Source: Propionibacterium sp.
Lineage (GTDB): Bacteria > Actinomycetota > Actinomycetes > Propionibacteriales > Propionibacteriaceae
Direction of reading: 5' to 3'
Assembly: GCA_012517965.1 (NCBI GenBank)
Contig: JAAYTZ010000085.1
Coordinates: 1-44,966, forward strand
DNA: 44,966 nt
In this document: piece by piece, positions 30,253 to 37,695 of the stretch
Layout of the letters: the number at the start of each line of letters is the position of its first letter
Numbering within the stretch: position 1 is the first letter of the stretch
Made by a program: the position numbers and the translations under genes
Notes under the pieces: generated by a model
Databases searched by the model: none
What the model saw: the letters and a program-made list of their open reading frames with translations, nothing else
What the model was told of the DNA's origin: nothing

Positions 30253-31464
30253 CTACAGGCGCCGTAGCAGTTTCAGTCGTGCCCAGGCTCCGGTGAAGGC
30301 CAGCGGGGGCACCGTCGCCATGAGTTGCAGGTTCTCCACCAGCGACCCCTCCTCGTCGAGGAACCGCAGCAGCCGGTCGATCGGGTTCTTGCCGAACAGG
30401 TCGGCGAACACCCGCTCGGCCAGGTCGCCGCGTCGGTAGAGCACCTGCAGCAGGATGCTGTCGAACAGGTGATAGCGACGGGGCGGCTCGGGCAGGTCGA
30501 ACGGGTGGCCCCGCTCGACGAGCGAGCGCACGATGGCCTGCGAGTCGCGGGCCGTGCGCAGGAAGGCGAACCCCGAGGACGCCTTGACGCGGCCGCCGCG
30601 GGTCCCCGTGCGCAGCACCGACCGCCCGGACCGGCGCGGGAACGGCTGATCGGTCATCGGGATCACTCCGGCCTCGGTGGCGGTCACCCGGTAGTCGCCG
30701 ACCCCCAGCACCTCGGCGAGGTACCCGCGCAGCGCCGCCTCGTACTCCGGCGGCGGCAGCAGGTGCGCCGAGAACAGCGTGAACTCCACCAGGGCCGTCC
30801 GCTCGGTGAAGGGCAGCACGTACACGAACCGCATCCCGTCCCAGCCGGACGCCCCGCGCTGCGGCGTCCGGAAGTCGAACAGGGTGGCGACCCCGGGGTC
30901 GAACGCGGGGGCGTCCGTCTCGATCTCCCAGCCGAGGAAGTGCTGTTGCAGGTAGTGGTAGCGGGCGGACGCCGCGGGCGCCAGTCCCGCGGCGGCCGTC
31001 GCGTGCTCGGGCGTGTAGTCGCGGCCCACCCACCGGCTGTCGAACGCCCAGTCGGCGGTGAAGGTTGCGCCGTCGACGACCACGCGGGCGCCGCGCTCGC
31101 CGTCGCCGACGCTGTCGATGTGGCCCTGGAGCCACGTGACGTGGGGCAGTGCGGCGAACCGCGCCCGGCTGTGTTCGTAGAGGTCGAGGCCGCGGAGCAT
31201 GGCGTAGCGGTAGGGGGCCAGCGGCACCACGGTGTCGAGGCCGCCGCCGGTGAACCGGATGCGGTCCCAGGTGCGGTGCAGCAGCGACTCGAACGGGTGG
31301 GGGCCGATCAGCCACGAGCACCAGGTGCGGTCGTTGGTGCGCTTGGCGTCCTGGTCGACGATGAGGATCGAGCGGTCCCGCAGCGGGCTGTCGAGCAGGG
31401 CGTGGGCCAGGTTCAGGCCGGCCGAGCCGCCGCCGGCCAGGATCAGGTCGTGGTGCGACCCCAT
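30253..31464 (-). CDS. crtY: Lycopene cyclase (CrtY/CrtL family flavoprotein)
   Basis: It cyclises the ends of lycopene to beta-type rings in carotenoid synthesis. The 403-residue protein opens with the FAD/NAD-binding fold DLILAGGGSAGLNLAHALLD. It has the family features DRTWCSWL, FDSRW, LGWEIETDAPAFDPGVATLF, FVYVLPFTERTALVEFTLFS and GVIPMTDQPF. The C-terminal membrane-associated part has LFDSILLQVLYRRGDL and FFGKNP-like FADLFGKNPIDRLLRFL. No other carotenoid gene is in the window, so it acts with enzymes encoded elsewhere. Confidence 0.9.
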   Translation of the reverse strand: MGSHHDLILAGGGSAGLNLAHALLDSPLRDRSILIVDQDAKRTNDRTWCSWLIGPHPFESLLHRTWDRIRFTGGGLDTVVPLAPYRYAMLRGLDLYEHSRARFAALPHVTWLQGHIDSVGDGERGARVVVDGATFTADWAFDSRWVGRDYTPEHATAAAGLAPAASARYHYLQQHFLGWEIETDAPAFDPGVATLFDFRTPQRGASGWDGMRFVYVLPFTERTALVEFTLFSAHLLPPPEYEAALRGYLAEVLGVGDYRVTATEAGVIPMTDQPFPRRSGRSVLRTGTRGGRVKASSGFAFLRTARDSQAIVRSLVERGHPFDLPEPPRRYHLFDSILLQVLYRRGDLAERVFADLFGKNPIDRLLRFLDEEGSLVENLQLMATVPPLAFTGAWARLKLLRRL

Positions 31465-31629
31465 GCGCTCACCGGACCTTCGCCCGGGGGCCGGAGGGCC
31501 GGGGCAGGTCCGGCAGACGGCTCGCGAGGTTCACGGACGCACCTATCGCCGGGGACGGCCCGGATGCTACCAGCCGCCGCGGTGTGTCCGGGGCGGGCTC
31601 GGCGGGGGGTGCACTGTCGTCGTGCGTTG

Positions 31630-31647
31630 CGTTGCGTGGATGCAACG
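31630..31647. repeat. GTTGC-N6-GCAAC palindrome, copy 2
   Basis: CGTTGC GTGGAT GCAACG lies 166 bases upstream of the lycopene cyclase start and may be an operator. With its flanks (TGTCGT on the left, CTCCGGG on the right) it resembles the copy at 29714. The rest of the 290-base gap 31465-31754 holds only the terminator at 31707. Confidence 0.6.
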
Positions 31648-31706
31648 CCTCCGGGAACGTGCAGCCCGAGCGCGGGGGCGAGGGCCCTCGGCGGGGGTTA
31701 ACGCGA

Positions 31707-31736
31707 CCGGACGCCGATCGGAGGATCGGCGTCCGG
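31707..31736 (-). terminator. Hairpin terminator after the SGNH hydrolase gene
   Basis: CCGGACGCCGATC and GATCGGCGTCCGG pair perfectly over 13 bp with loop GGAG, 18 bases beyond the leftward stop at 31755. Confidence 0.8.
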
Positions 31737-31754
31737 CGCTGGGAGTGGGCGGTC

Positions 31755-32660
31755 TCAGCCGAGCGTGCGCACCGTCCCGCGGCTGGTGTCGCTGGACGTG
31801 ATGCCGCCGGTGGTGACGGTCATCGACCCGCCGGTGGCGGCGGTGGCGAGCTTGGCGGTGACGACCGGCTTGTACCCGGACAGGTAGCCGGTGGCGTTCG
31901 GGTGGAACGACTCGAACTGGTTGAACAGCTGCGCGTTGCGGATCCAGGGGCTGCGGTCGCACACCGCGTGGCCGACGAACGGGGGCACCACGTCGGCGTA
32001 CGCGAAGTCGGCCCGGGCCGCCGCCTCCGACACCTTGGTGGCCAGGTTCAGCGCGCCGTTGTTGAGCGCGGTCATCTCCGCCGACGTGAAACTCGTGAGG
32101 ATGCTGCAGTCCTTGCCGTTGAAGAGCTTCGGGTACGCCGTCACCACTACCCTCGCGTTGGGAGCCTGCCCCTTCACCGCGCCGAACAGGGTGTCGAGCT
32201 TGCCGGGCAACTCGGTGTTGATCTTGGTGTTGGCCACGGCGACGGCGTTGAGGCACGCGGTGGTGTTGAGGCCCAGGCACGTGGTGAGGGTGGCGGCGAA
32301 GCCGATGTCGTTGCCACCGACGGTGATGGTCACCAGGTCGGTCTCGTCATCGAGGGGGCCCAGTTGCTTGGTCTGCACGTCATTGACCGTCGCGCCCGAG
32401 CACGCCTGGAAGTCGAGGGTGTAGCCGCCCGCGGCGGCGATGAGCCCCGGGTAGCCCTTGAGGGAGCGGTAGCAGGAATCGAGGTAGCTGCCGGCTCCGA
32501 CGCCGGCCGCGTAGCTGTCGCCGAGGGCGACGTACTCGACGGGGGACGCCGTGACGACGGGCTTGGGCTTGGGGGCGGCAGCGGCCGTGGAGGCGAGGGC
32601 CGCACCCAGCAGGGGCACGGACAGGGCGGCGACCGCCCGGAGCAGAGTCCTCTTCGACAT
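31755..32660 (-). CDS. Secreted SGNH/GDSL hydrolase (lipase-like)
   Basis: A 301-residue exported esterase or lipase. A signal peptide is clear: positive MSKRTLLR, hydrophobic AVAALSVPLLGAALAST, and cleavage near AAAAP. The SGNH blocks are YVALGDSYAAGVGAG (nucleophile Ser), ACSGATVNDV (Gly), TITVGGNDIGF (Asn) and SFHPNATGY (His). Six cysteines are placed as in secreted actinobacterial lipases such as the Streptomyces coelicolor enzyme (DSCYRS, FQACSGA, TTCLGLNTTAC, KDCSIL, HAVCDR), consistent with disulfides. The C-terminal 35 residues are Thr/Ser-rich. CAGGAT upstream is a possible -10. Confidence 0.93.
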   Translation of the reverse strand: MSKRTLLRAVAALSVPLLGAALASTAAAAPKPKPVVTASPVEYVALGDSYAAGVGAGSYLDSCYRSLKGYPGLIAAAGGYTLDFQACSGATVNDVQTKQLGPLDDETDLVTITVGGNDIGFAATLTTCLGLNTTACLNAVAVANTKINTELPGKLDTLFGAVKGQAPNARVVVTAYPKLFNGKDCSILTSFTSAEMTALNNGALNLATKVSEAAARADFAYADVVPPFVGHAVCDRSPWIRNAQLFNQFESFHPNATGYLSGYKPVVTAKLATAATGGSMTVTTGGITSSDTSRGTVRTLG

Positions 32661-32776
32661 GCTTCATTGTTGATCCTGCGCAGGTGGCCGTAAAGGGGTT
32701 ATCGTGAGAAGTTCGGCCGCGGGCTGCGAGCCCCCCGCCCGCGGCGGGCGGCCGCCAACAGCCCGGCCCGACCCGT

Positions 32777-32782
32777 CAGACT
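32777..32782 (+). promoter_or_regulatory. -10 box of the response regulator gene (leaderless)
   Basis: CAGACT ends 6 bases before the GTG at 32789. Confidence 0.4.
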
Positions 32783-32788
32783 GGCCGG

Positions 32789-33493
32789 GTGAACGGATCG
32801 AACCAAACCCGCGTGCTCGTGGTGGACGACGAACCGGTGCTCGCCGGGGTCGTGGCGTCCTACCTGGGGCGGGCGGGCTATGAGACCCGGACCGTCGGCG
32901 ACGGCCGGGACGCCGTGGCGGCGGCCCGAGACTGGGGCCCCGACGTGATCGTGCTCGACCTCGGCCTGCCCGGCCTCGACGGCGTCGAGGTCTGCCGGCA
33001 GGTGCGCACCTTCAGCGACTGCTACGTGCTGATGCTCACCGCCCGCGACGACGAGATCGACCTCCTCGTCGGGCTGTCGGTCGGTGCCGACGACTACGTC
33101 ACCAAGCCGTTCAGCGCCCGCGCCCTGGTGGCCCGGGTGCAGGCGCTGCTGCGGCGTCCGCGCACCGGCGCCGCCGTGCCCGCCCCCGCCCGGCGGGTGG
33201 TCGGACCGCTGGTGATCGACCCCGCCAGCCGGGAGGTCACGCTCGACGGAACTCCCGTCGACCTGACGCGCACCGAGTTCGACGTGCTGGCGACCCTCGC
33301 GGCGAGCCCCCGCCTCGCCTTCTCGCGCCGCCGGCTCGTCGACGCGGTGTGGGGCGAGGACTGGGTGGGCGACGAGCACCTCGTCGACGTGCACGTGGGC
33401 CACGTTCGGCGCAAGTTGGGCGACGACCCGGGGCGTCCGCGGTTCATCGTGACCGTCCGCGGCGTCGGCTACCGGATGGGGCCGGGCGCGTGA
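32789..33493 (+). CDS. OmpR/PhoB-type response regulator
   Basis: A 234-residue two-domain regulator. The receiver has the acidic pair in VLVVDDEPVL, phospho-acceptor Asp57 in DVIVLDLGLPGLDG, a Thr in VLMLTARDDEID and Lys in DDYVTKPFSARAL. The winged-helix domain from about 135 carries PVDLTRTEFDVLATLAASPR, then FSRRRLVDAVWGEDW, VDVHVGHVRRKLGDDP and FIVTVRGVGYRMG. The kinase gene overlaps its stop by 4 bases and cueP follows, so copper or envelope stress is the likely signal. A tandem 11-bp repeat before cueP is a good candidate binding site. Confidence 0.95.
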   Translation: MNGSNQTRVLVVDDEPVLAGVVASYLGRAGYETRTVGDGRDAVAAARDWGPDVIVLDLGLPGLDGVEVCRQVRTFSDCYVLMLTARDDEIDLLVGLSVGADDYVTKPFSARALVARVQALLRRPRTGAAVPAPARRVVGPLVIDPASREVTLDGTPVDLTRTEFDVLATLAASPRLAFSRRRLVDAVWGEDWVGDEHLVDVHVGHVRRKLGDDPGRPRFIVTVRGVGYRMGPGA

Positions 33494-34581
33494 GCCGGCC
33501 GCTGTCGCTCGCCCGCCGGCTCCTGCTCGCCCAGGTGCTGGTGCTCGTCGCCCTGGCCGCGACCGTCGTCGGCGTCGCGGCCGTCGTCGGGCCGCCCGAG
33601 TTCGACCGGCACCTGGCCCTCGCCGGCCACACCGATCCCGACCTGATCGCCCACGGCGAGCAGGCGTTCGTGTCGGCCGGCCTCGTCGCGCTGGGTGCCG
33701 GGCTCGCGATCGCCGGGCTGGGGGCCCTGGGGGCGACCGCCCTGCTGACCCGGCGGATCGGCGCAGCGCTGGCGGCGCTCGCCGCCGGTGCCGCGCGCGT
33801 CGCAGCCGGCGACTACGGCACGCCGGTGGCGCTGCCCGCCGACCGTGAACTCCAGGCCGTGGCGGCCGGCTTCAACGCCATGGCGGCCCAGATCGCCTCC
33901 ACCGAGGCGACGCGCCGGCGCCTGCTGACCGACCTCGCCCACGAACTGCGGACGCCGCTGGCGGCGATCGAGCTGCTGCTGGAGGGCTTGGAGGACGGCG
34001 TCGTGCCCGCCGACGCCGCCACCACCGCCACCCTGCGGGCCCAGACCGCCCGCCTGGCGCGGCTCGCCACCGACGTCCGCGACGTGTCCGCGGCGGAGGA
34101 GGGCCGGCTCACCCTGGTGCGGGAGCCGGTGCCGCTGCCCGCCCTGCTCGCGGACGCCGTGGCGACCGCCGCCCCCGCCGCCGAGGCCGGGGGCGTCCGG
34201 CTCGAGGCCGACCCCCCGCCGGACGTGACCGTCGCCGTCGACCGGACGCGCATCGGTCAGGCGCTCGACAACCTGCTCCGCAACGCCGTCCAGCACACGC
34301 CATCCGGGCGCAGAGTGCGGCTGTGGGCGGACGCCGTCGGCGACGCGGTGCGGATCGGCGTCCGGGACGAGGGGGCCGGCATCGCGGCCGAGGACCTCCC
34401 CCACGTGTTCGAACGCTTCTACCGGGGCGGCGACCGCCGACACGACCAGGGCGCCGGCAGCGGCGTCGGGCTGGCGATCAGCCGCGCCATCGTGGCCGCC
34501 CACGGCGGGACGCTGACGGCGGCCAGCGACGGCGCCGGGCGGGGCGCCGAGTTCGTCCTGACGCTGCCCCGCGGCCGCTGA
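33490..34581 (+). CDS. Sensor histidine kinase (HAMP type)
   Basis: A 363-residue membrane kinase, partner of the regulator it overlaps. It has two membrane helices at about 11-33 (LLLAQVLVLVALAATVVGVA) and 63-85 (AGLVALGAGLAIAGLGALGA), with only about 30 residues outside the membrane between them, including His41, His47 and His55. A HAMP linker follows, then the phospho-acceptor His151 in LLTDLAHELRTPLAAIELLL. The N box is LDNLLRNAVQHTPSG, with G boxes RDEGAGIAAEDL and GSGVGLAISRAIVAAHGG. The small external loop is unusual; its His residues could bind metal. Confidence 0.95.
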   Translation: MSRPLSLARRLLLAQVLVLVALAATVVGVAAVVGPPEFDRHLALAGHTDPDLIAHGEQAFVSAGLVALGAGLAIAGLGALGATALLTRRIGAALAALAAGAARVAAGDYGTPVALPADRELQAVAAGFNAMAAQIASTEATRRRLLTDLAHELRTPLAAIELLLEGLEDGVVPADAATTATLRAQTARLARLATDVRDVSAAEEGRLTLVREPVPLPALLADAVATAAPAAEAGGVRLEADPPPDVTVAVDRTRIGQALDNLLRNAVQHTPSGRRVRLWADAVGDAVRIGVRDEGAGIAAEDLPHVFERFYRGGDRRHDQGAGSGVGLAISRAIVAAHGGTLTAASDGAGRGAEFVLTLPRGR

Positions 34582-34582
34582 G

Positions 34583-34604
34583 CTTCAGCGAACCTTCAGA
34601 GAAC
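34583..34604 (+). promoter_or_regulatory. Operator: tandem 11-bp direct repeat before cueP
   Basis: CTTCAGCGAAC (34583-34593) is followed immediately by CTTCAGAGAAC (34594-34604), 10 of 11 bases identical. Direct repeats with 11-bp spacing are the standard binding sites of OmpR-family regulators, one gene of which lies just upstream. It sits 41 bases before the cueP ATG, overlapping the -35 position of a CATCCT -10 box at 34632-34637. Confidence 0.7.
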
Positions 34605-34644
34605 GGACACGGTTCCGACGGAACCCCCGGCCATCCTGGCCCGC

Positions 34645-35226
34645 ATGAGACGCGTCACCCTTGCCGCCGCCGCCCTGGGCGGGGTCCTCCTCACCGGCTG
34701 CGCCGCCGGCGTCCCGAGCCAGCCACCGGCCGCGACGCCGCCGCCCGTCGCGGCGGCCGACCTCCTCGCCCGCAACGGACTGCAGGGGCTCAGCGCCGAG
34801 CAGGTCGTCGACCGGCTGGACGCCTCCGAGGAGGACCGCACCGCCGGGCCGGTGGGGTCGGTGCGGGCCACCGAGCTCGTCCTCACCGACGGCCAGGGCC
34901 AGGCGCGCCTGCCGCTGCCCGCCGACCGGTTCTACCTGTCGATCGCCCCCTACCTGACCACGACCCACGACTGCTTCGACCACAACCTCGCCTCCTGCAA
35001 GGGGGAACTCGCCGGCAGGACCTTCCACGTGACGGTCCGGGACGCCGCGGGCGCGACCCTCGTCGACCGCGACGCGACCGCGTACGGAAACGGCTTCGCC
35101 GGGCTGTGGCTGCCGCGGGGGATCACCGGCACCCTCACGGTCACGTACGAGGGGAAGTCGGCGACCGCAGCCATCGCCACCGGCGCCGGCGACCCGACCT
35201 GCCTCACCACCCTCAAGCTGACCTGA
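34645..35226 (+). CDS. cueP: CueP-family copper-binding lipoprotein
   Basis: A 193-residue exported protein. The lipobox is LLTGC with Cys19, after a short signal peptide. The rest matches CueP, the periplasmic copper protein of Salmonella: LLARNGLQGLSAEQVVDRLD, then FYLSIAPYLTTTHDCFDHNL and ASCKGEL. NGFAGLWLPRGITGTLTVTY and the end DPTCLTTLKL follow. The three conserved cysteines (HDC, ASC, PTC) that hold copper in CueP are all present. The lipid anchor suits a Gram-positive cell surface. It follows a two-component system and a predicted operator, so it is probably induced by that system. Confidence 0.92.
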   Translation: MRRVTLAAAALGGVLLTGCAAGVPSQPPAATPPPVAAADLLARNGLQGLSAEQVVDRLDASEEDRTAGPVGSVRATELVLTDGQGQARLPLPADRFYLSIAPYLTTTHDCFDHNLASCKGELAGRTFHVTVRDAAGATLVDRDATAYGNGFAGLWLPRGITGTLTVTYEGKSATAAIATGAGDPTCLTTLKLT

Positions 35227-35265
35227 GCGGACGAGCGCGGGCTGCGCCCGCGGCGTCCGGCCTCG

Positions 35266-35814
35266 TCAGAGCAGGACCAGGCTGATCGCCATCAGCGCCA
35301 TGCCGGCGACGACGCCGTAGACGGCGACGTGGTGGCGGCCGTAGCTCTCCGCGGTGGGCAGGAGTTCGTCGAGGGAGATGAAGACCATGATCCCGGCGAT
35401 GATCCCGAACACGACGCCGAGCAGGGCGTCCGACACGAACGGCCGCAGGACCAGGAAGCCGAGCAGGCCGCCCACCGGCTCCGACAGCCCGGTGAGCGCG
35501 GCCAGGCCGAGGGCCTTCGTGCGGTCGTGGGTCGCGTGGTAGAGCGGCACCGCGACGGCGATGCCCTCGGGGATGTTGTGGATTCCGATCGCGACCGCCA
35601 CCGGCACGGCCAACGCGGGGGCCTGGATCGCCGCCATGAACGTCGCGAACCCCTCCGGGAAGTTGTGCAGCGCGATGACGACGGCCGTCAGGACGCCGAG
35701 CCGCTTGAGCGCGTTCGGGTCGGGCGCCCGCGGCGGGCCCAGCGTGGCGGGCGTCGCGACGGCCGTCCGGTGGCAGGATCGCACCAGGCACCGCACCCCT
35801 TGGAGGTTCGCCAT
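35266..35814 (-). pseudogene. 5'-truncated ZIP-family metal transporter (ZupT-like)
   Basis: The last 150 residues are a clear ZupT C-terminal half: VVIALHNFPEGFATFMAA and VAVAIGIHNIPEGIAVAV, the two metal-binding HN-x-PEG helices, then LSEPVGGLLGFLVLRPF, FGIIAGIMVFISLDELLPTA, and a final helix. Full ZupT proteins are about 260 residues; the first three membrane helices are missing. Upstream of about 35757 the frame only mirrors the neighbouring plus-strand gene's leader. An ATG at 35814 would give 182 residues with an unrelated N-terminus. I infer loss of the 5' half. Confidence 0.75.
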
Positions 35815-36535
35815 GTCCCTCGGACGCGTCCCCGCGGCTCTCATCTTGCTGGTCGGGCTGGCCGCCTGCGCCGGCCCCGCCCCGTCGGCCACCGCGCCCG
35901 CGGGTCCGGCGTCGGCGTCCGCGGGACCGTCGGCGTCCGCGGGACCGTCGGCGTCCGCGGGACCGTCGGCGTCCGCGGAGCCCTCGGCGTCGGTCCCGGC
36001 GGTGCCGCCCCCGGCGTCCCCGTCGAGCCGGACGCCCACGAGGTCCGGGGCCGCGACGTCGCCGGGTCCCGCGGGCCCCTCGGTGCCCACCGGGTCGGCC
36101 CGCGACGTCGGTGCCTGGCCGAAGGCGGACTTCGCCTCACCGTCCGGACGCCTCTGGTGCGGCCTGACCGCCGACAGGGCGCTGTGCCACTTCCCGCGGG
36201 GGTTCTGGGGCCGCATCCCCAGCGGCGCCGAGATCTGCCCCGAGGAGGGGCTCGACGTGACGGGCGTCGTCGTGACCGCGGCCGGCACGGCGTACTTCTG
36301 CAGCGGCGACCCGTCGGCGTTCCCCGTGCGGGGCCAGGACTCGGTCGCCTGGCACGGGGCGACCGGCTACCCGTTCGTGGCCTACGACGGCTTCACCCTG
36401 GCCGTGCTGCCCTACGGCAAGGCCCTCCGGCACGGCGACTTCGTCTGCGCGAGCGCGGAGACCGGCGTCACCTGCGCCGACCGGGCGACCGGGCACGGCT
36501 TCCGGATCGCGCTGGCCGGGGTCGACTTCTTCTGA
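35813..36535 (+). CDS. Lipoprotein with Pro/Ala/Ser repeat linker
   Basis: A 240-residue protein. The signal peptide ends in a lipobox (LVGLAAC), followed by a disordered linker with repeats of SASAGP (encoded by an 18-base unit containing GGCGTCCGCGGGACC, about 35910-35985). The globular part from about residue 100 has WPKADFASPSGRLWCGLTAD, ALCHFPRGFWG, AEICPEEGLDVTGVVVT, AYFCSGDPSAFP, and LPYGKALRHGDFVCASAETG with VTCADRATGHGF. Its six cysteines suggest three disulfides. Such domains are common in secreted actinobacterial proteins of unknown role. TTGGAGG precedes the ATG. Its 3' end runs opposite the terC frame. Confidence 0.85.
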   Translation: MSLGRVPAALILLVGLAACAGPAPSATAPAGPASASAGPSASAGPSASAGPSASAEPSASVPAVPPPASPSSRTPTRSGAATSPGPAGPSVPTGSARDVGAWPKADFASPSGRLWCGLTADRALCHFPRGFWGRIPSGAEICPEEGLDVTGVVVTAAGTAYFCSGDPSAFPVRGQDSVAWHGATGYPFVAYDGFTLAVLPYGKALRHGDFVCASAETGVTCADRATGHGFRIALAGVDFF

Positions 36536-37450
36536 GGAGCCCAGCCCCCGGGTCGCCCGCAGGCTCGCGACGACGGCGATCGCCACGCTGGCGCCGATGA
36601 CCGTCAGCGACAGCCAGATCGGCACCTTCCAGACGTCGAGGAGCAGCATCTTCACGCCCACGAAGACGAGGATCGCGGCGAGCCCGGTCTTGAGGTAGAC
36701 GAAGCGGTGCATCAGGTCGGCCAGCAGGAAGTACATCGCCCGCAGACCCAGGATCGCGAACGCGTTCGAGGTGAACACCAGGAACGGCTCGCGGGTCACG
36801 GCGAAGATGGCGGGGATCGAGTCGACCGCGAACACGATGTCGCTCGTCTCGACGAGCACCAGCACCGAGAGCAGGGGGGTGGCCACCAGGCGGCCGTCGA
36901 CCCGCGTCCAGAAGCGCTGGCCGTCGTAGGTGTCGGTCGTCGGCACGACCCGGCGGAACAGGCGCAGCACGACGTTGTCCGAGGGGTCGTAATGCTCGAA
37001 GCGGTGCCGGAACATGCGGTAGCCGGTGAAGACCAGGAAGGCGCCGAACACGTACAGCACCCAACTGAACCGGTCGATCAGGACGACGCCGCCGGCGATG
37101 AACAGGGCGCGGAAGACGAGGGCGCCCAGGACGCCGAAGAACAGCACGCGGTGCTGCAGTTCGCGGGGCACCGCGAAGTAGCTGAAGATCAGCGCGAAGA
37201 CGAACACGTTGTCGACGGCCAGCGACTTCTCGATGAGGTAGCCGGCCAGGTACTCACCGCCCGCCTCGGCGCCGTAGACCGCCCAGACGACGGCCCCGAA
37301 CCCGAGGCCGAGGGTGACCCACACCGCCGACCAGGCGGCGGCCTCCCGCACCGACACGACGTGGGCGCGCCGATGCGCGAACAGGTCGACGGCCAACATG
37401 CCCAGGATCACGACGAGAACGGCGACCCAGGCCCACCACGGAACGTTCAT
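36137..37450 (-). CDS. TerC-family membrane protein, probable Mn2+ exporter
   Basis: The first 300 residues are a typical TerC protein with about nine membrane helices: VAVLVVILGMLAVDLFAHRR, YLAGYLIEKSLAVDNVFVFA (acidic metal site), ALFIAGGVVLIDRFSW, FLVFTGYRMFRHR, VLVETSDIVFAVDSIPAIFA (second acidic site), FAILGLRAMYFLLADLMHRF and VFVGVKMLLLD. The usual end is near AVVASLRATRGLG (about 36545), but there is no stop; the frame stays open about 135 more codons, antisense to the lipoprotein gene, to 36137. That tail looks like a shadow. The ATG at 37450 has GGAGAG before it, and a manganese riboswitch precedes the gene. Confidence 0.88.
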   Translation of the reverse strand: MNVPWWAWVAVLVVILGMLAVDLFAHRRAHVVSVREAAAWSAVWVTLGLGFGAVVWAVYGAEAGGEYLAGYLIEKSLAVDNVFVFALIFSYFAVPRELQHRVLFFGVLGALVFRALFIAGGVVLIDRFSWVLYVFGAFLVFTGYRMFRHRFEHYDPSDNVVLRLFRRVVPTTDTYDGQRFWTRVDGRLVATPLLSVLVLVETSDIVFAVDSIPAIFAVTREPFLVFTSNAFAILGLRAMYFLLADLMHRFVYLKTGLAAILVFVGVKMLLLDVWKVPIWLSLTVIGASVAIAVVASLRATRGLGSSEEVDPGQRDPEAVPGRPVGAGDAGLRARADEVAVPEGLAVGQHGQGEAVVGHERVAGRPVPGDRVLAPHGERRRVAAAEVRRAGRGHDDARHVEPLLGADLGAAGDAAPEPPREVAQRPVGGQAAPEASGR

Positions 37451-37473
37451 GATGTCTCTCCAGCGAACGCGAT

Positions 37474-37581
37474 GTTCACGGAGGTCTTTCCGCCACCGGG
37501 TCGGTGACCAGCCCGCCGAGCCGGGCGTCGGGCCCAGCCGTAATGTCGGCGGAACTGCGGGGGATACTCCCCTCACGTTGC
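37474..37581 (-). ncRNA. yybP-ykoY (Mn2+) riboswitch in the terC leader
   Basis: On the minus strand the leader contains the conserved pieces in order: CGTGAGGGGAGTA (5' side, about 37565-37577), CCGACATTACGG in the middle, and GGCGGAAAGACCTCCG (3' side, about 37477-37493). GGGGAGTA and GACAT-ACG, then GAAAGACC, are the family's two facing internal loops. This class senses Mn2+ and commonly controls TerC/MntP-type exporters, which matches the gene 24 bases downstream. Confidence 0.82.
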
Positions 37582-37582
37582 G

Positions 37583-37615
37583 ACATATGTTCCGGAACTT
37601 GGGCCCGGCTGTCAA
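37583..37615 (-). promoter_or_regulatory. Promoter of the riboswitch-terC transcript
   Basis: On the minus strand TTGACA (37610-37615) is a perfect -35; an AT-rich ACATATGT (37583-37590) about 18-20 bases on serves as -10. The transcript would start just before the riboswitch. Confidence 0.6.
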
Positions 37616-37695
37616 GAGGGGCGGGCCGGGGCGGCCGGCCGCAGGGGGGAGCGGCGCCCCTGACCGGCGCCGTGCCGGAGGGCCATCATGGCGGC

